Part shown: positions 1-7,978 of the stretch, one piece after another
Position numbering within the stretch: the first letter of the stretch is position 1
Layout: each line of letters begins with the position of its first letter
Origin: Kaistella jeonii
GTDB taxonomy: Bacteria; Bacteroidota; Bacteroidia; Flavobacteriales; Weeksellaceae
Direction of reading: 5' to 3'
Length of the DNA: 64,000 bases
Assembly (NCBI RefSeq): GCF_000812865.1
Contig: NZ_JSYL01000004.1
Coordinates: forward strand, 1-64,000
Notes under the pieces: generated by a model
What the model saw: the letters and a program-made list of their open reading frames with translations, nothing else
Database searches by the model: none
What the model was told of the DNA's origin: nothing
Made by a program: the position numbers and the translations under genes

Positions 1-87
1 TTGCTGCAGTGTTTCTCTTTCTTTTAAAGCCTCAATTACTACCTTGGCTTTAAAACTACCATCAAATTTCCTTCTAATTTTTCTCAT
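1..87 (-). CDS. IS3-family transposase OrfA, N-terminus only (cut by window start)
   Basis: The first 29 codons of a minus-strand gene are visible, starting at an ATG whose complement is 85-87. The peptide contains RRKFDGSFKAKVVIEAL and ends ERETLQQ, the usual opening of IS3-family OrfA proteins, the helix-turn-helix DNA-binding subunit that is joined to OrfB by frameshifting to make active transposase. The rest of the element lies to the left of the window. Its terminal inverted repeat should lie somewhere in 88-185, but with only one end visible it cannot be placed. The neighbouring cupin and SPFH genes are both broken, which fits a region disturbed by transposition. The family call is firm; completeness of the element is unknown. 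Confidence 0.8.
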   Translation of the reverse strand, partial: MRKIRRKFDGSFKAKVVIEALKERETLQQ

Positions 88-185
88 GTTTTTTCCGACT
101 ATTTAAAGTTAATAATTTCAACTTAAATAGTGGTCTAGATTTTCAAGGGTATTATATCTATCATTTAATTCTAAAAAAATTAACG

Positions 186-525
186 ATGAAAAATATAGAA
201 GTTGAAAAATCAAAAGCTTTTTTTATCGCAGAGATTATAGACTATATTCCCAATGCAGTGGTTGCAAAAACAATCATAAAGAAAACGACGGGTAGTGTGA
301 CCGCTATTTCCGTTGATGCGGGTGAAATCTTATCAAATTTAATTTCACCTTTTGATACCTTTATTCAGATCATCGAAGAACAGGCAGATATTATGATTGA
401 CGATCACCCATACATGGTGAAAAGCGGTCAATCTATTATTATTCCGGCTCATTCCAAAAAATTCTATTAAAGCAAATGAGCGATTTAAAATGATTTCTAC
501 CATCATTAAGAGTGGTTATGAATGA
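186..525 (+). pseudogene. Cupin-domain protein with a C-terminal frameshift
   Basis: The open frame 186-470 encodes 94 residues of a single-domain cupin, a small beta-barrel protein: the run DTFIQIIEEQADIMIDDHPY followed by SGQSIIIPAH is the typical second half of the fold. The frame stops at 468-470 just after a run of six A (456-461). Reading with one A fewer continues as NSIKANERFKM and IKSGYE to a TGA at 523-525, which is the usual C-terminus of this family. The gene therefore carries a +1 slip in a homopolymer: a real mutation, a sequencing error or, less likely, programmed slippage. The lost tail is about 21 residues. The substrate is not predictable. It lies between an IS3-type gene and a truncated SPFH gene. 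Confidence 0.72.
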
Positions 526-551
526 CACTATTAAAAAACATTAATAATTAA

Positions 552-1208
552 AAAAAAATTCAATATTACAACGCCAGAGTTGATGCACAGGTTTATTTTG
601 AAATTAAAAACGACGAAGAAAGTGTGAAGAGTTCAATTTATAATATAAACGATTATAAATATCAGATTGTAAATTTGGCACGAACAACCCTGAGAAATAT
701 TATCGGTACATTAACCTTAAAATCTGCCAACAGCGAACGTGGTAAAATAAATGCAGAACTCTACAGAACATTACTTACAGAAACGAGGAAGTGGGGAATT
801 GAGGTGGTGAGAACAGAGTTAAAGGAAATTGATCCTCCAAAAGATGTTCAGGAAACCATGAACAAAGTCGTGAAAGCCGAAAATGAAAAAATTGCAGCGA
901 TCGATTATGCGACCGCTGCAGAAACGGTTGCAGATGGTGTAAAACGAGCAAAGATAAAAGAGGCGGAAGGAGTGAAACAAGCCAAAATATTACATGCTGA
1001 AGGTGAAGCAGAGGCAATAAAGTTGGTCAATGAATCTGCGGACAAATATTTTGTGGGCAACGCTCAAACTCTCAGAAAACTGGAAGCCGTGGAAAATGCA
1101 CTGCAATCAAACGCCAAGATCGTAGTTCCGACCGGTAGTAAACTGGTTAATATTATTGGAGAAATGGCGGGACTTGTTCCTATTAGTAAAAGATCAAAGA
1201 TGGATTAA
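552..1208 (+). pseudogene. SPFH/band-7 (stomatin-like) protein lacking its N-terminus
   Basis: The open frame runs from a stop at 549-551 to 1208. It aligns from memory with the middle and end of bacterial stomatin/QmcA-like proteins: DAQVYFEIKNDEESV, LARTTLRNIIGTL, WGIEVVRTELKEIDPPKDVQ, the Ala/Glu-rich coiled coil (AEGVKQAKILHAEGEAEAI) and VVPTGSKLVNIIGEMAG. Such proteins are normally about 300 residues and begin with a membrane anchor and the first part of the SPFH domain. Here roughly the first 100 residues, including the anchor, are absent, and the upstream 25 nt are A-rich with no fitting start. A GTG at 624 would give 194 residues but begins inside the domain. I read it as a 5'-truncated remnant; a functional short form cannot be excluded. 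Confidence 0.72.
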
Positions 1209-1462
1209 GTGAATGACTAATTAGATTATTAATGCTCATTTAATTGGCATCGCAACTTATTTTCAAAAAATTAGATGACTTTTTTAATGATTTTGTTTCG
1301 GAATAATCATGGTAGATATGCTATGAACGATATTAAGAAGAATCTGTGAAATCTGTAATTATAAGGTATTTCTATTCAATATTTTCTTTCAAATTTTGCA
1401 TAACTTTAATCGTTTTTTGGTGCATAAATAAATGCTACAAAACATAATAAAGAAATTAAAAA

Positions 1463-3727
1463 ATGAAAATCGCTTTTGTAGCTACTTATCCACCAAGAGA
1501 ATGCGGAATTGGTACTTTTACGCATAGTCTTGCTCAAGCCATGGAGAAAAATGGTAATGAAGATAATGAAATCATTGTTATCGCAATGCATGACGACCAG
1601 GAAACCTATGCATTTCCCCCTGAAGTAAAATTAACAATCCATCAGGAGCGACAAACTGATTATCTGAAAGCTGCGGATTTTATTAATAGAAGCGGCGCCG
1701 ATATCTGTATTGTCGAACACGAATTTGGAATTTTCGGCGGACACAGTGGTGTATATATTTTGCCACTTTTGCATCGGTTGCATATTCCTTTGATTACAAC
1801 TTTGCACACCATTCTCGAAAACCCCTCTTATACCGAAAAAGCTGTTCTGAAAAAGATAGCTGCATTGTCTGATAAATTGGTCGTGATGAGTAACAAAGCA
1901 GTTCAATTTCTTGAAAATATCTACGATGTTCCGCCAGAAAAAATTGTTCGCATAGAACATGGAGTTCCCGATATTCATTTTGATAAAGAGCAGTCGAGAA
2001 CTGAATTAAAATTCGGTGATAAAAAACTGCTTTTAACCTTTGGCTTCGTTGGTCGCAACAAAGGAATTGAAACGGTGATCAAAGCCTTACCTCAAATTAT
2101 AGAAAAGCATCCTGATGTTTTTTATGTGGTTGCAGGAAAAACGCATCCAAATGTGCTTAGATCAGCGGGAGAAGAATACCGAAATTATCTTCAAGTTCTT
2201 ATCAAAAAATTAAAATTAAACGATCACGTTCTTCTCCTCAATGAATTTGTGGAAGAAAGAGAACTTTTTAAATACCTTTCCGCGTCTGATATTTATATTA
2301 CACCCTACATCAATGAAGCTCAAATTACAAGCGGAACTCTAACTTATGCGATGGGTTCTGGTTGTGTTGTCGTTTCCACTCCATATTGGCATGCAGCAGA
2401 ATTACTCACAGAAAATAGAGGATGCCTGTTTGATTTTAAAGATGAAAATGGATTGGCAAAAGTCCTAAATGAATTATTTGATCATCCGGATTTGATGAAG
2501 ACTATTCAGCAAAAAGCGGAGGAATATGGTCAAGATATTATCTGGCCAAAGATTGGGGAGAGATACTTAGAACTTGCTGAAAAACTCGTATCTGCTCCTG
2601 CAAAACCAGAACCTAAAAAGGAAACCGATATCGACCCTTTGTTGTTGCCCCCGTTTTCATTGACGCATATTAAAAGATTGACTGATGATACCGGAATTAT
2701 TCAGCACGCAAAATTTGGAATTCCTAATTTAAAAGAAGGGTATTGTTTGGATGATAATGCAAGAGCACTGCTTATGGTTTCTATGGCTTATAAACAGAAA
2801 AAAAATGCAGTTGCTTTAGAGTTAATGCCTGTTTACCTGAGTTACATTCATTATATGCAAAATAAGGATGGGACTTTCCGGAATTTTCTGAGTTTCAACC
2901 GCAATTTTCTCGATGAGGTTGGCTCTGAAGATTCTTTTGGAAGAACCATCTGGAGTCTTGGTTATTTGATGCAAAACGCTCCAAACGATGCATATTACCA
3001 AATGGCAAGATTGGTTTTTTTTGAGGCTTTACCCAATTTTGAAAAAATGAAATCAATCAGAGGTATTGCCAATACAATGATTGGGATAAGCTATTATCTT
3101 AAAATAAATCCTGATGATCTAGATGTAAAAATGATTTTACAAAGAATGACGGAAATTCTCGTTTTACATTTCGAGCAAAACAAATCAGAGAACTGGGATT
3201 GGTTTGAATCACTTTTAGCTTATGACAATGGTATTTTACCATTGGCTTTGCTTCACGCTTCCCACATTTTAGAAAATAAGAAAGTAGAAGATATTGCAAT
3301 CGAATCGATGAATTTTTTAACTTCACATACTCTGAAAGATGGATACTTGTCGGTAATCGGAAACAAACAGTGGTTCGTAAAAGATCAAGAAAGATCTATT
3401 TATGCTCAACAGCCGATTGATGCAATGGCAATGGTGCTGATGTACCACCAAGCTTTTGTACTCACAGCAAAAAGAGAATATTTAGAAAAACTTTTCACTT
3501 CCTACATGTGGTTTTTGGGCGAAAATGATCTTCGTTTAAGTTTATATGATTTCGAAACTAAAGGGTGCTGCGACGGTTTTGAAGATTATGGCATCAATCG
3601 AAATCAAGGAGCTGAAAGTTCTTTGGCTTACCTTATTTCGCATCTCACGGTATTATGTGCTTACGAAGAATCTTACCATTTCCGCAATCTAAATAAATTA
3701 AGCGATTTAAGCGACAAAACGTGTTAA
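1463..3727 (+). CDS. GT4 glycosyltransferase fused to a C-terminal alpha/alpha-toroid domain
   Basis: The protein has 754 residues. The first ~390 are a GT-B fold, family-4 type glycosyltransferase: YPPRECGIGTFTHSL at the N-terminus, FGFVGRNKGIETVIKALPQI at the nucleotide-sugar domain, and an EAQITSGTL segment followed by AMGSGCVVVSTPYW, the usual donor-binding region. A PEPKKE linker leads to a ~360-residue domain rich in helices and aromatics (DDNARALL, GSEDSFGRTIWSLGYL, NWDWFESLLAYDNGILPLALL) that resembles the (alpha/alpha)6 toroids of glycoside hydrolases. There is no signal peptide, so it should act in the cytoplasm. It converges with a GH130 gene 76 nt away, suggesting a shared mannose-containing glycan. 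GT4 membership is firm; the role of the C-terminal domain is inference. Confidence 0.85.
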   Translation: MKIAFVATYPPRECGIGTFTHSLAQAMEKNGNEDNEIIVIAMHDDQETYAFPPEVKLTIHQERQTDYLKAADFINRSGADICIVEHEFGIFGGHSGVYILPLLHRLHIPLITTLHTILENPSYTEKAVLKKIAALSDKLVVMSNKAVQFLENIYDVPPEKIVRIEHGVPDIHFDKEQSRTELKFGDKKLLLTFGFVGRNKGIETVIKALPQIIEKHPDVFYVVAGKTHPNVLRSAGEEYRNYLQVLIKKLKLNDHVLLLNEFVEERELFKYLSASDIYITPYINEAQITSGTLTYAMGSGCVVVSTPYWHAAELLTENRGCLFDFKDENGLAKVLNELFDHPDLMKTIQQKAEEYGQDIIWPKIGERYLELAEKLVSAPAKPEPKKETDIDPLLLPPFSLTHIKRLTDDTGIIQHAKFGIPNLKEGYCLDDNARALLMVSMAYKQKKNAVALELMPVYLSYIHYMQNKDGTFRNFLSFNRNFLDEVGSEDSFGRTIWSLGYLMQNAPNDAYYQMARLVFFEALPNFEKMKSIRGIANTMIGISYYLKINPDDLDVKMILQRMTEILVLHFEQNKSENWDWFESLLAYDNGILPLALLHASHILENKKVEDIAIESMNFLTSHTLKDGYLSVIGNKQWFVKDQERSIYAQQPIDAMAMVLMYHQAFVLTAKREYLEKLFTSYMWFLGENDLRLSLYDFETKGCCDGFEDYGINRNQGAESSLAYLISHLTVLCAYEESYHFRNLNKLSDLSDKTC

Positions 3728-3803
3728 TATAAATTGAAGTGGAGATCATCACAAAATAATTGATGAAGACCCAGTTAATTATCTAAAGTATTTTTGTGGC
3801 TAT

Positions 3804-5267
3804 TTAATTATTCTTCAAACCTTCAAATAGTGCCGCCATCTCCACTACTGCATAAGTGGTAGAATAATCAGAAACCGCATAAGGCAAAATCAGATGGTTG
3901 TTGTGAATAATGGAACCACAGGAATACACTACATTTGGAACATATCCTTCCCTCTCATTTTCTAAAGGCATGAGAAGCGGTTCTTTTAATCGCCCAATTA
4001 CTTTGGTCGGATCATCCAGATCCAATAGCGATGCACCAATGCAATAACGTCGCATCGGACCTACTCCGTGTGTGATGATCAACCATCCTTCTTCGGTCCA
4101 TATCGGCGATCCACAATTTCCTATTTTCGAAAATTCCCAAGGATATTTTGGTTTCTGAAGAAGAATAGGATTATCCCAAAGGGTATTTCTATCAGAGAAC
4201 ATGATATAGTTATTAACTCCATCTATTCTAGAAAGCATGGCATATTGACCTTTAATTTTTTTAGGGAAAAATGCCAGATTTTTACCCATTGCACCTTTTC
4301 CTCTCAAAGGCATAATTCGGAATGTGCAAAAATCTTCCGTCGAAAGAAACTTTGGTAAAATCGTATGACCGTTATAAGCAGTATAGGTTGCATAAAACTT
4401 CACGGTGCCATCATCGTCGGTAAAGCGAACAAAACGGGCATCTTCTATTCCATTACTTTCTGATTCTGAAATGGGGAAAATTACGCGTTCACTGATGTCT
4501 GAATCTTTATGAAACTCAATATCGTAGTAAGACTCTAATAACCAGGCAATTTCTTCGAAAGCAATTCTTCTGTCAGTACTGATACTAGGATCTTTCAAGG
4601 TATTATCTACAGCCTCCTTTAAAACTAAATATTCAAAATGATCTGGGAGATTTTCTACAATAGCACCGAAATACTTATCGGAAATATTCATCTCCTGCAT
4701 TTTTTTTATAAATCTTCCTTTGTGGTAAGATGTTTTTTGCAATACTTCAGCAATATCCATTGATTTTCCAATACTCATCATGTGAAGATCATTGTTTTTA
4801 TCGAGTATCGCTCTTCTAAACACAATAGATGAAATATGTCCTTCACCTGTGGCTCTAAATGAAATAATTACGCGCATTTCTCCTTCCTCCAAATAAGTTT
4901 GATCAACATCTGGAATGATTGAAGGATTAAAAAAAGCCGTTGATTCAAGAGAATATTCCATGGTAAGATAAGAGCCGATAAGCAGTTTACGCTCTTCTGA
5001 TATTCCATCAACATTGATCTGCATTTGATCAATAATTCCTTTGGCGTTATGATAATGATTCATAAAAAGGCGAGTAATATGACGATGACGATAAGCAAAC
5101 TCCCGTAATGTCTGGTTTAAAGCGACATGAACTTCATTTTCGCTCATCGCAAAAACCAATGCTATCGTATCTTTAGTTTCGGCTTCACCATTCATAAAAT
5201 AGCGTGCAATTACCCTGCTGGAATCAGGTAGAAAATGTAATTTTTTTCGTGTTACGGGAACTCTCAT
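3804..5267 (-). CDS. GH130 family glycosidase/phosphorylase
   Basis: This 487-residue protein matches glycoside hydrolase family 130, whose characterised members mostly phosphorolyse beta-mannosides (for example mannosyl-glucose or mannooligosaccharides) to mannose 1-phosphate. Family marks seen are NGIEDARFVRF, which includes the probable catalytic Asp, FFPKKIKGQYAMLSRIDG, and GNCGSPIWTEEGWLIITHG. It carries an extra N-terminal helical region of about 150 residues (ISFRATGEGHISSI and before) found in the longer GH130 subgroup. No signal peptide is visible, so it is probably cytoplasmic. It converges with the GT4-toroid gene, and the two may build and degrade the same glycan. The exact substrate cannot be read from the sequence. 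An 11-bp inverted repeat lies upstream of its start. Confidence 0.88.
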   Translation of the reverse strand: MRVPVTRKKLHFLPDSSRVIARYFMNGEAETKDTIALVFAMSENEVHVALNQTLREFAYRHRHITRLFMNHYHNAKGIIDQMQINVDGISEERKLLIGSYLTMEYSLESTAFFNPSIIPDVDQTYLEEGEMRVIISFRATGEGHISSIVFRRAILDKNNDLHMMSIGKSMDIAEVLQKTSYHKGRFIKKMQEMNISDKYFGAIVENLPDHFEYLVLKEAVDNTLKDPSISTDRRIAFEEIAWLLESYYDIEFHKDSDISERVIFPISESESNGIEDARFVRFTDDDGTVKFYATYTAYNGHTILPKFLSTEDFCTFRIMPLRGKGAMGKNLAFFPKKIKGQYAMLSRIDGVNNYIMFSDRNTLWDNPILLQKPKYPWEFSKIGNCGSPIWTEEGWLIITHGVGPMRRYCIGASLLDLDDPTKVIGRLKEPLLMPLENEREGYVPNVVYSCGSIIHNNHLILPYAVSDYSTTYAVVEMAALFEGLKNN

Positions 5268-5314
5268 TTCATTGAATTTGAATATGTAAGGTACAACGAA
5301 GAAAAAAAAAATAA

Positions 5315-5347
5315 TAAAGTTTAACGATAAAATTATGTTAAACTTTA
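5315..5347. promoter_or_regulatory. Perfect 11-bp inverted repeat upstream of the GH130 gene
   Basis: TAAAGTTTAAC at 5315-5325 is mirrored exactly by GTTAAACTTTA at 5337-5347 with an 11-nt spacer. It is centred about 64 nt upstream of the GH130 start codon (5267, minus strand). The length, symmetry and position fit an operator for a dimeric regulator. It could also form an RNA hairpin, but there is no following T-run. No regulator gene is adjacent. Confidence 0.4.
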
Positions 5348-5360
5348 AAGAAAAAAAAGC

Positions 5361-5400
5361 AATAAATCACTAAATTAAACTTAAATAAATCACTAAATTA
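5361..5400. repeat. Short direct repeat in the AT-rich spacer before the GH130 gene
   Basis: The 17-nt string AATAAATCACTAAATTA occurs at 5361-5377 and again at 5384-5400, a 23-nt period. It sits in the otherwise featureless 469-nt spacer 5268-5736, where I see no gene. The copies could be a local duplication or paired protein-binding sites. Confidence 0.5.
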
Positions 5401-5736
5401 TATAATGATTATCAGTAAAGTTTTAGCGCAAAACATCTTACCAGAAAAATAAATTTTTGAAAAAATACGTAGTTTTACGTATTGTGTACTACTAAATTCA
5501 TATCGACTTTTGCACAGATAAAATTTGGATTATTTACCACTTCTTCTCCAAACAAAGTTTATATATTTCATATTTTATAGGTTCTAAAAACACACAAATT
5601 AAGCCTTGCTTGTTGAATTAAAAAAAATTATTTTATTAACACAAATGATGATAAATTTTTTTAATTGAAGAACGCATTTCTGCTTAGTTTACTGCCATTT
5701 CATATAATATGCTCATTTTCAAATAGGCGGGAAGTG

Positions 5737-6777
5737 CTATTTTTTAATAAATCGTTTTAAATCTACTTCTGGTATCAATTTTTTTCCATTTTCAATATGC
5801 TCGTAAAGTTCTCGGGAAAAATAACATCCATTCAAAATTCCGCGTGCTCCTAAACCGTTGTAAATAAAATAATTTTCGTGTTCTGGATGATTTCCTAAAA
5901 TCGGACGACGATCTTTCACCGTTGGTCGAAAACCATAATTGATTTCTTCAACCTCGAAATCGTGAGGATAAAATTCCTGTAATCCAACAATGAGTTCTTC
6001 CCGTTTGAATTCATCAATCTCATCTTCTCTTTCGTTAGGATCATAAGTTCCGCCATAATAATAAACGTCTTCATTTAAAGGAAACAGAAAATGTTTTTTC
6101 TTTAAAGTATATTGATGATCTAATTTCACAGAAAGTCTTACTTTTAAATGATGTCCCTTGTTTGGAATTACCTGAATATCATTAAAATAAGGATTCGCTC
6201 TCACTCCCATTCCTTCGCAGAAAACAAGATTTTTAAAAGTAAAATCTTTGTAGGTATTTTCAGAAAGCTGTGAATAATCAAATTGTTCTTGAATGAGCTG
6301 ATTATTCACTTTAAAGTAATCGAAAAAATCCTTAAAAAAAGCATCTACATCTAAACGCGCCGATTTTTTTACAGAACCAGTTCCGAACGGATTTTTTATA
6401 GTTTCTAAAGTTTCAAAATAAGAATTTAGAAATGGCCCTAATTCATCAGTTTCGGTTTTGCTCAACCATAACTCTTTTTCCTTTTCATCATGAAAAATAC
6501 GATGAATATTTTCATTGATCAAATAATTTTTTCTTGTATAAGTTTCAATTTCCGACATTGTTTTTGCGAGAAAATCAATCTGCTCTTCAGCGAGCCAAAA
6601 AGTAGTAAACTTTTTTAAAACCACAGGATTTATAACTCCTGCGGAAACTTTGGAAGCTCCTTTTCGATCTCCGGAAAATAGAACAAAAGATTTGTTATGA
6701 GCAATCAACTGATGCGCAAAAAAGATTCCTGCGTAACCACCACCAACAATTATATAATCAACATTTTTCATTTTCAT
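5737..6777 (-). CDS. FAD-dependent oxidoreductase (DAO family)
   Basis: The 346-residue protein begins with a dinucleotide-binding motif, DYIIVGGGYAGIFFA, and ends with the C-terminal FAD contact FIYNGLGARGILNG, the frame of D-amino-acid-oxidase-like (DAO) flavoenzymes. The middle has GVINPVVLKKFTTFW, and a FRPTVKDRRPILGNHP segment typical of glycine/D-amino-acid oxidase relatives. It has no signal peptide and should be cytoplasmic. The substrate cannot be assigned. It starts 70 nt downstream of gldN but is separated from it by a strong terminator, so it is probably not a regular member of the gld operon. The first ATG and the Met two codons later are both possible starts. Confidence 0.8.
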   Translation of the reverse strand: MKMKNVDYIIVGGGYAGIFFAHQLIAHNKSFVLFSGDRKGASKVSAGVINPVVLKKFTTFWLAEEQIDFLAKTMSEIETYTRKNYLINENIHRIFHDEKEKELWLSKTETDELGPFLNSYFETLETIKNPFGTGSVKKSARLDVDAFFKDFFDYFKVNNQLIQEQFDYSQLSENTYKDFTFKNLVFCEGMGVRANPYFNDIQVIPNKGHHLKVRLSVKLDHQYTLKKKHFLFPLNEDVYYYGGTYDPNEREDEIDEFKREELIVGLQEFYPHDFEVEEINYGFRPTVKDRRPILGNHPEHENYFIYNGLGARGILNGCYFSRELYEHIENGKKLIPEVDLKRFIKK

Positions 6778-6795
6778 TATTCTAAAATTTAAGAC

Positions 6796-6826
6796 AAAAA
6801 AACCTGAGTAAAAATACTCAGGTTTT
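6796..6826 (-). terminator. Rho-independent terminator of the gld operon
   Basis: On the minus strand a perfect 12-bp stem (AAAACCTGAGTA / TACTCAGGTTTT, arms 6815-6826 and 6799-6810) closes a 4-nt loop and runs into a T-tract. It lies about 20 nt past the gldN stop and separates gldKLMN from the FAD oxidoreductase gene. Confidence 0.88.
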
Positions 6827-6846
6827 GTGATATTTTCAAGTGAAAT

Positions 6847-7941
6847 TTAGTAATTCCACATGTCATTTTCCATTTGAAGAATCTGTGCTTTGATCGCTTC
6901 ACTTTCCTCTAATTGACCATCGGCATCTTTCGGAATATAATCCTTGATAACACCGTTTCCTAAACCATTGTCTGATTTATAAATAATGGTAGAAAATCGT
7001 CTGGCGTTCAATAAATCATCAAAAGAAATATCTGAAGAAAGATTTTTATTATTGAAAGCAATCGAATTTGCTAAGACTTCTCTCGCATCCGGATAATAAA
7101 CCCAGAACAAATCGATCAATTCATCTTTTGAAGCCAAAGGTCTTCCGTCTGGCCCAAATTGACCCATAGTAGATGGATCTGGACCCATTGCAGCTATTCC
7201 TAACAATCTGTATTTCATCTGACTGTCTCTGCGATCGATGTACCACATTCCTTTAATCTTCAAAACTTTTACAGTTTCGGTTTTGGTTTCGTATACGTTG
7301 ATGAATTCTTTCTTTTGTTCCTCCGTCAACACTCCGTTATTAGCATTCATGGCATCAGTTCCGGCATTACTCATCACTTCATTCTTGATTCTAGCCTGAA
7401 TCGCTTCCGGACTTAATCTTACAGTGAAAAGCTCGTCATCATACACTTCTTTAATTTTACCATTATTAATGGCATCAAATAAAATTTGATAAAGCGATTT
7501 ATTCTGCGAAACAATTCCATCTTCATTATGGTAATACGGCTGATTGATTTTATCGTTCATATCAATAATTTCCCAAACCACCATACTTTTTAAGATGTCT
7601 TTATCTTCGATAAAACCATATTTAAGCGGCGTAACTTTGGTAGAAACCATAGAATCACCTTGCTTTATCATACCGAGTTCTCTGAATTTTCTGAAAGACT
7701 CCGGAGATTTCGCATTTAAAATAGACATCGAATTAATAGGCTCTTCTGGTACCTCAGGAATAGCGGGAGTTGCGTAAGCGTTAACTAACGAATCAATGTT
7801 ACCCATATTTTGTCCTGCATCAGGTTTTGCCGCAACAGTCTTTGTCGTTCTTGCTTTCTTTTTCTTAACCGTCTTCTTTTTCTTTTGGGCATTTAACCCT
7901 AGAAAACTTAAAGCTAATAACAGAAATAGTATCTTTCTCAT
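6847..7941 (-). CDS. gldN: Type IX secretion / gliding motility protein GldN (PorN)
   Basis: GldN is a periplasmic component that with GldK forms the large ring of the type IX secretion system under the outer membrane. The 364-residue protein has a signal peptide (MRKILFLLLALSFLGLNAQ) and a Lys-rich start to the mature chain. The conserved core includes MVVWEIIDMNDKINQPYY, LYQILFDAI and MWYIDRRDSQMKYRLLGIA. It is the last gene of gldK-L-M-N, 37 nt after gldM, and is followed by a terminator. Length and order match those of Flavobacterium and Chryseobacterium. Loss of this gene in relatives stops secretion and gliding. Confidence 0.95.
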   Translation of the reverse strand: MRKILFLLLALSFLGLNAQKKKKTVKKKKARTTKTVAAKPDAGQNMGNIDSLVNAYATPAIPEVPEEPINSMSILNAKSPESFRKFRELGMIKQGDSMVSTKVTPLKYGFIEDKDILKSMVVWEIIDMNDKINQPYYHNEDGIVSQNKSLYQILFDAINNGKIKEVYDDELFTVRLSPEAIQARIKNEVMSNAGTDAMNANNGVLTEEQKKEFINVYETKTETVKVLKIKGMWYIDRRDSQMKYRLLGIAAMGPDPSTMGQFGPDGRPLASKDELIDLFWVYYPDAREVLANSIAFNNKNLSSDISFDDLLNARRFSTIIYKSDNGLGNGVIKDYIPKDADGQLEESEAIKAQILQMENDMWNY

Positions 7942-7978
7942 CTTTCTGGAAAATTATATATATGATTTTTAAACGTAA

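Noticed and set aside
775..1017. Minus-strand frame inside the SPFH remnant
   Set aside because: It is antisense to a recognisable domain and has Leu-rich low-complexity translation.
5268..5736. Hidden small gene in the GH130 upstream spacer
   Set aside because: All frames are short and AT-driven; only the inverted repeat and the short direct repeat stand out.
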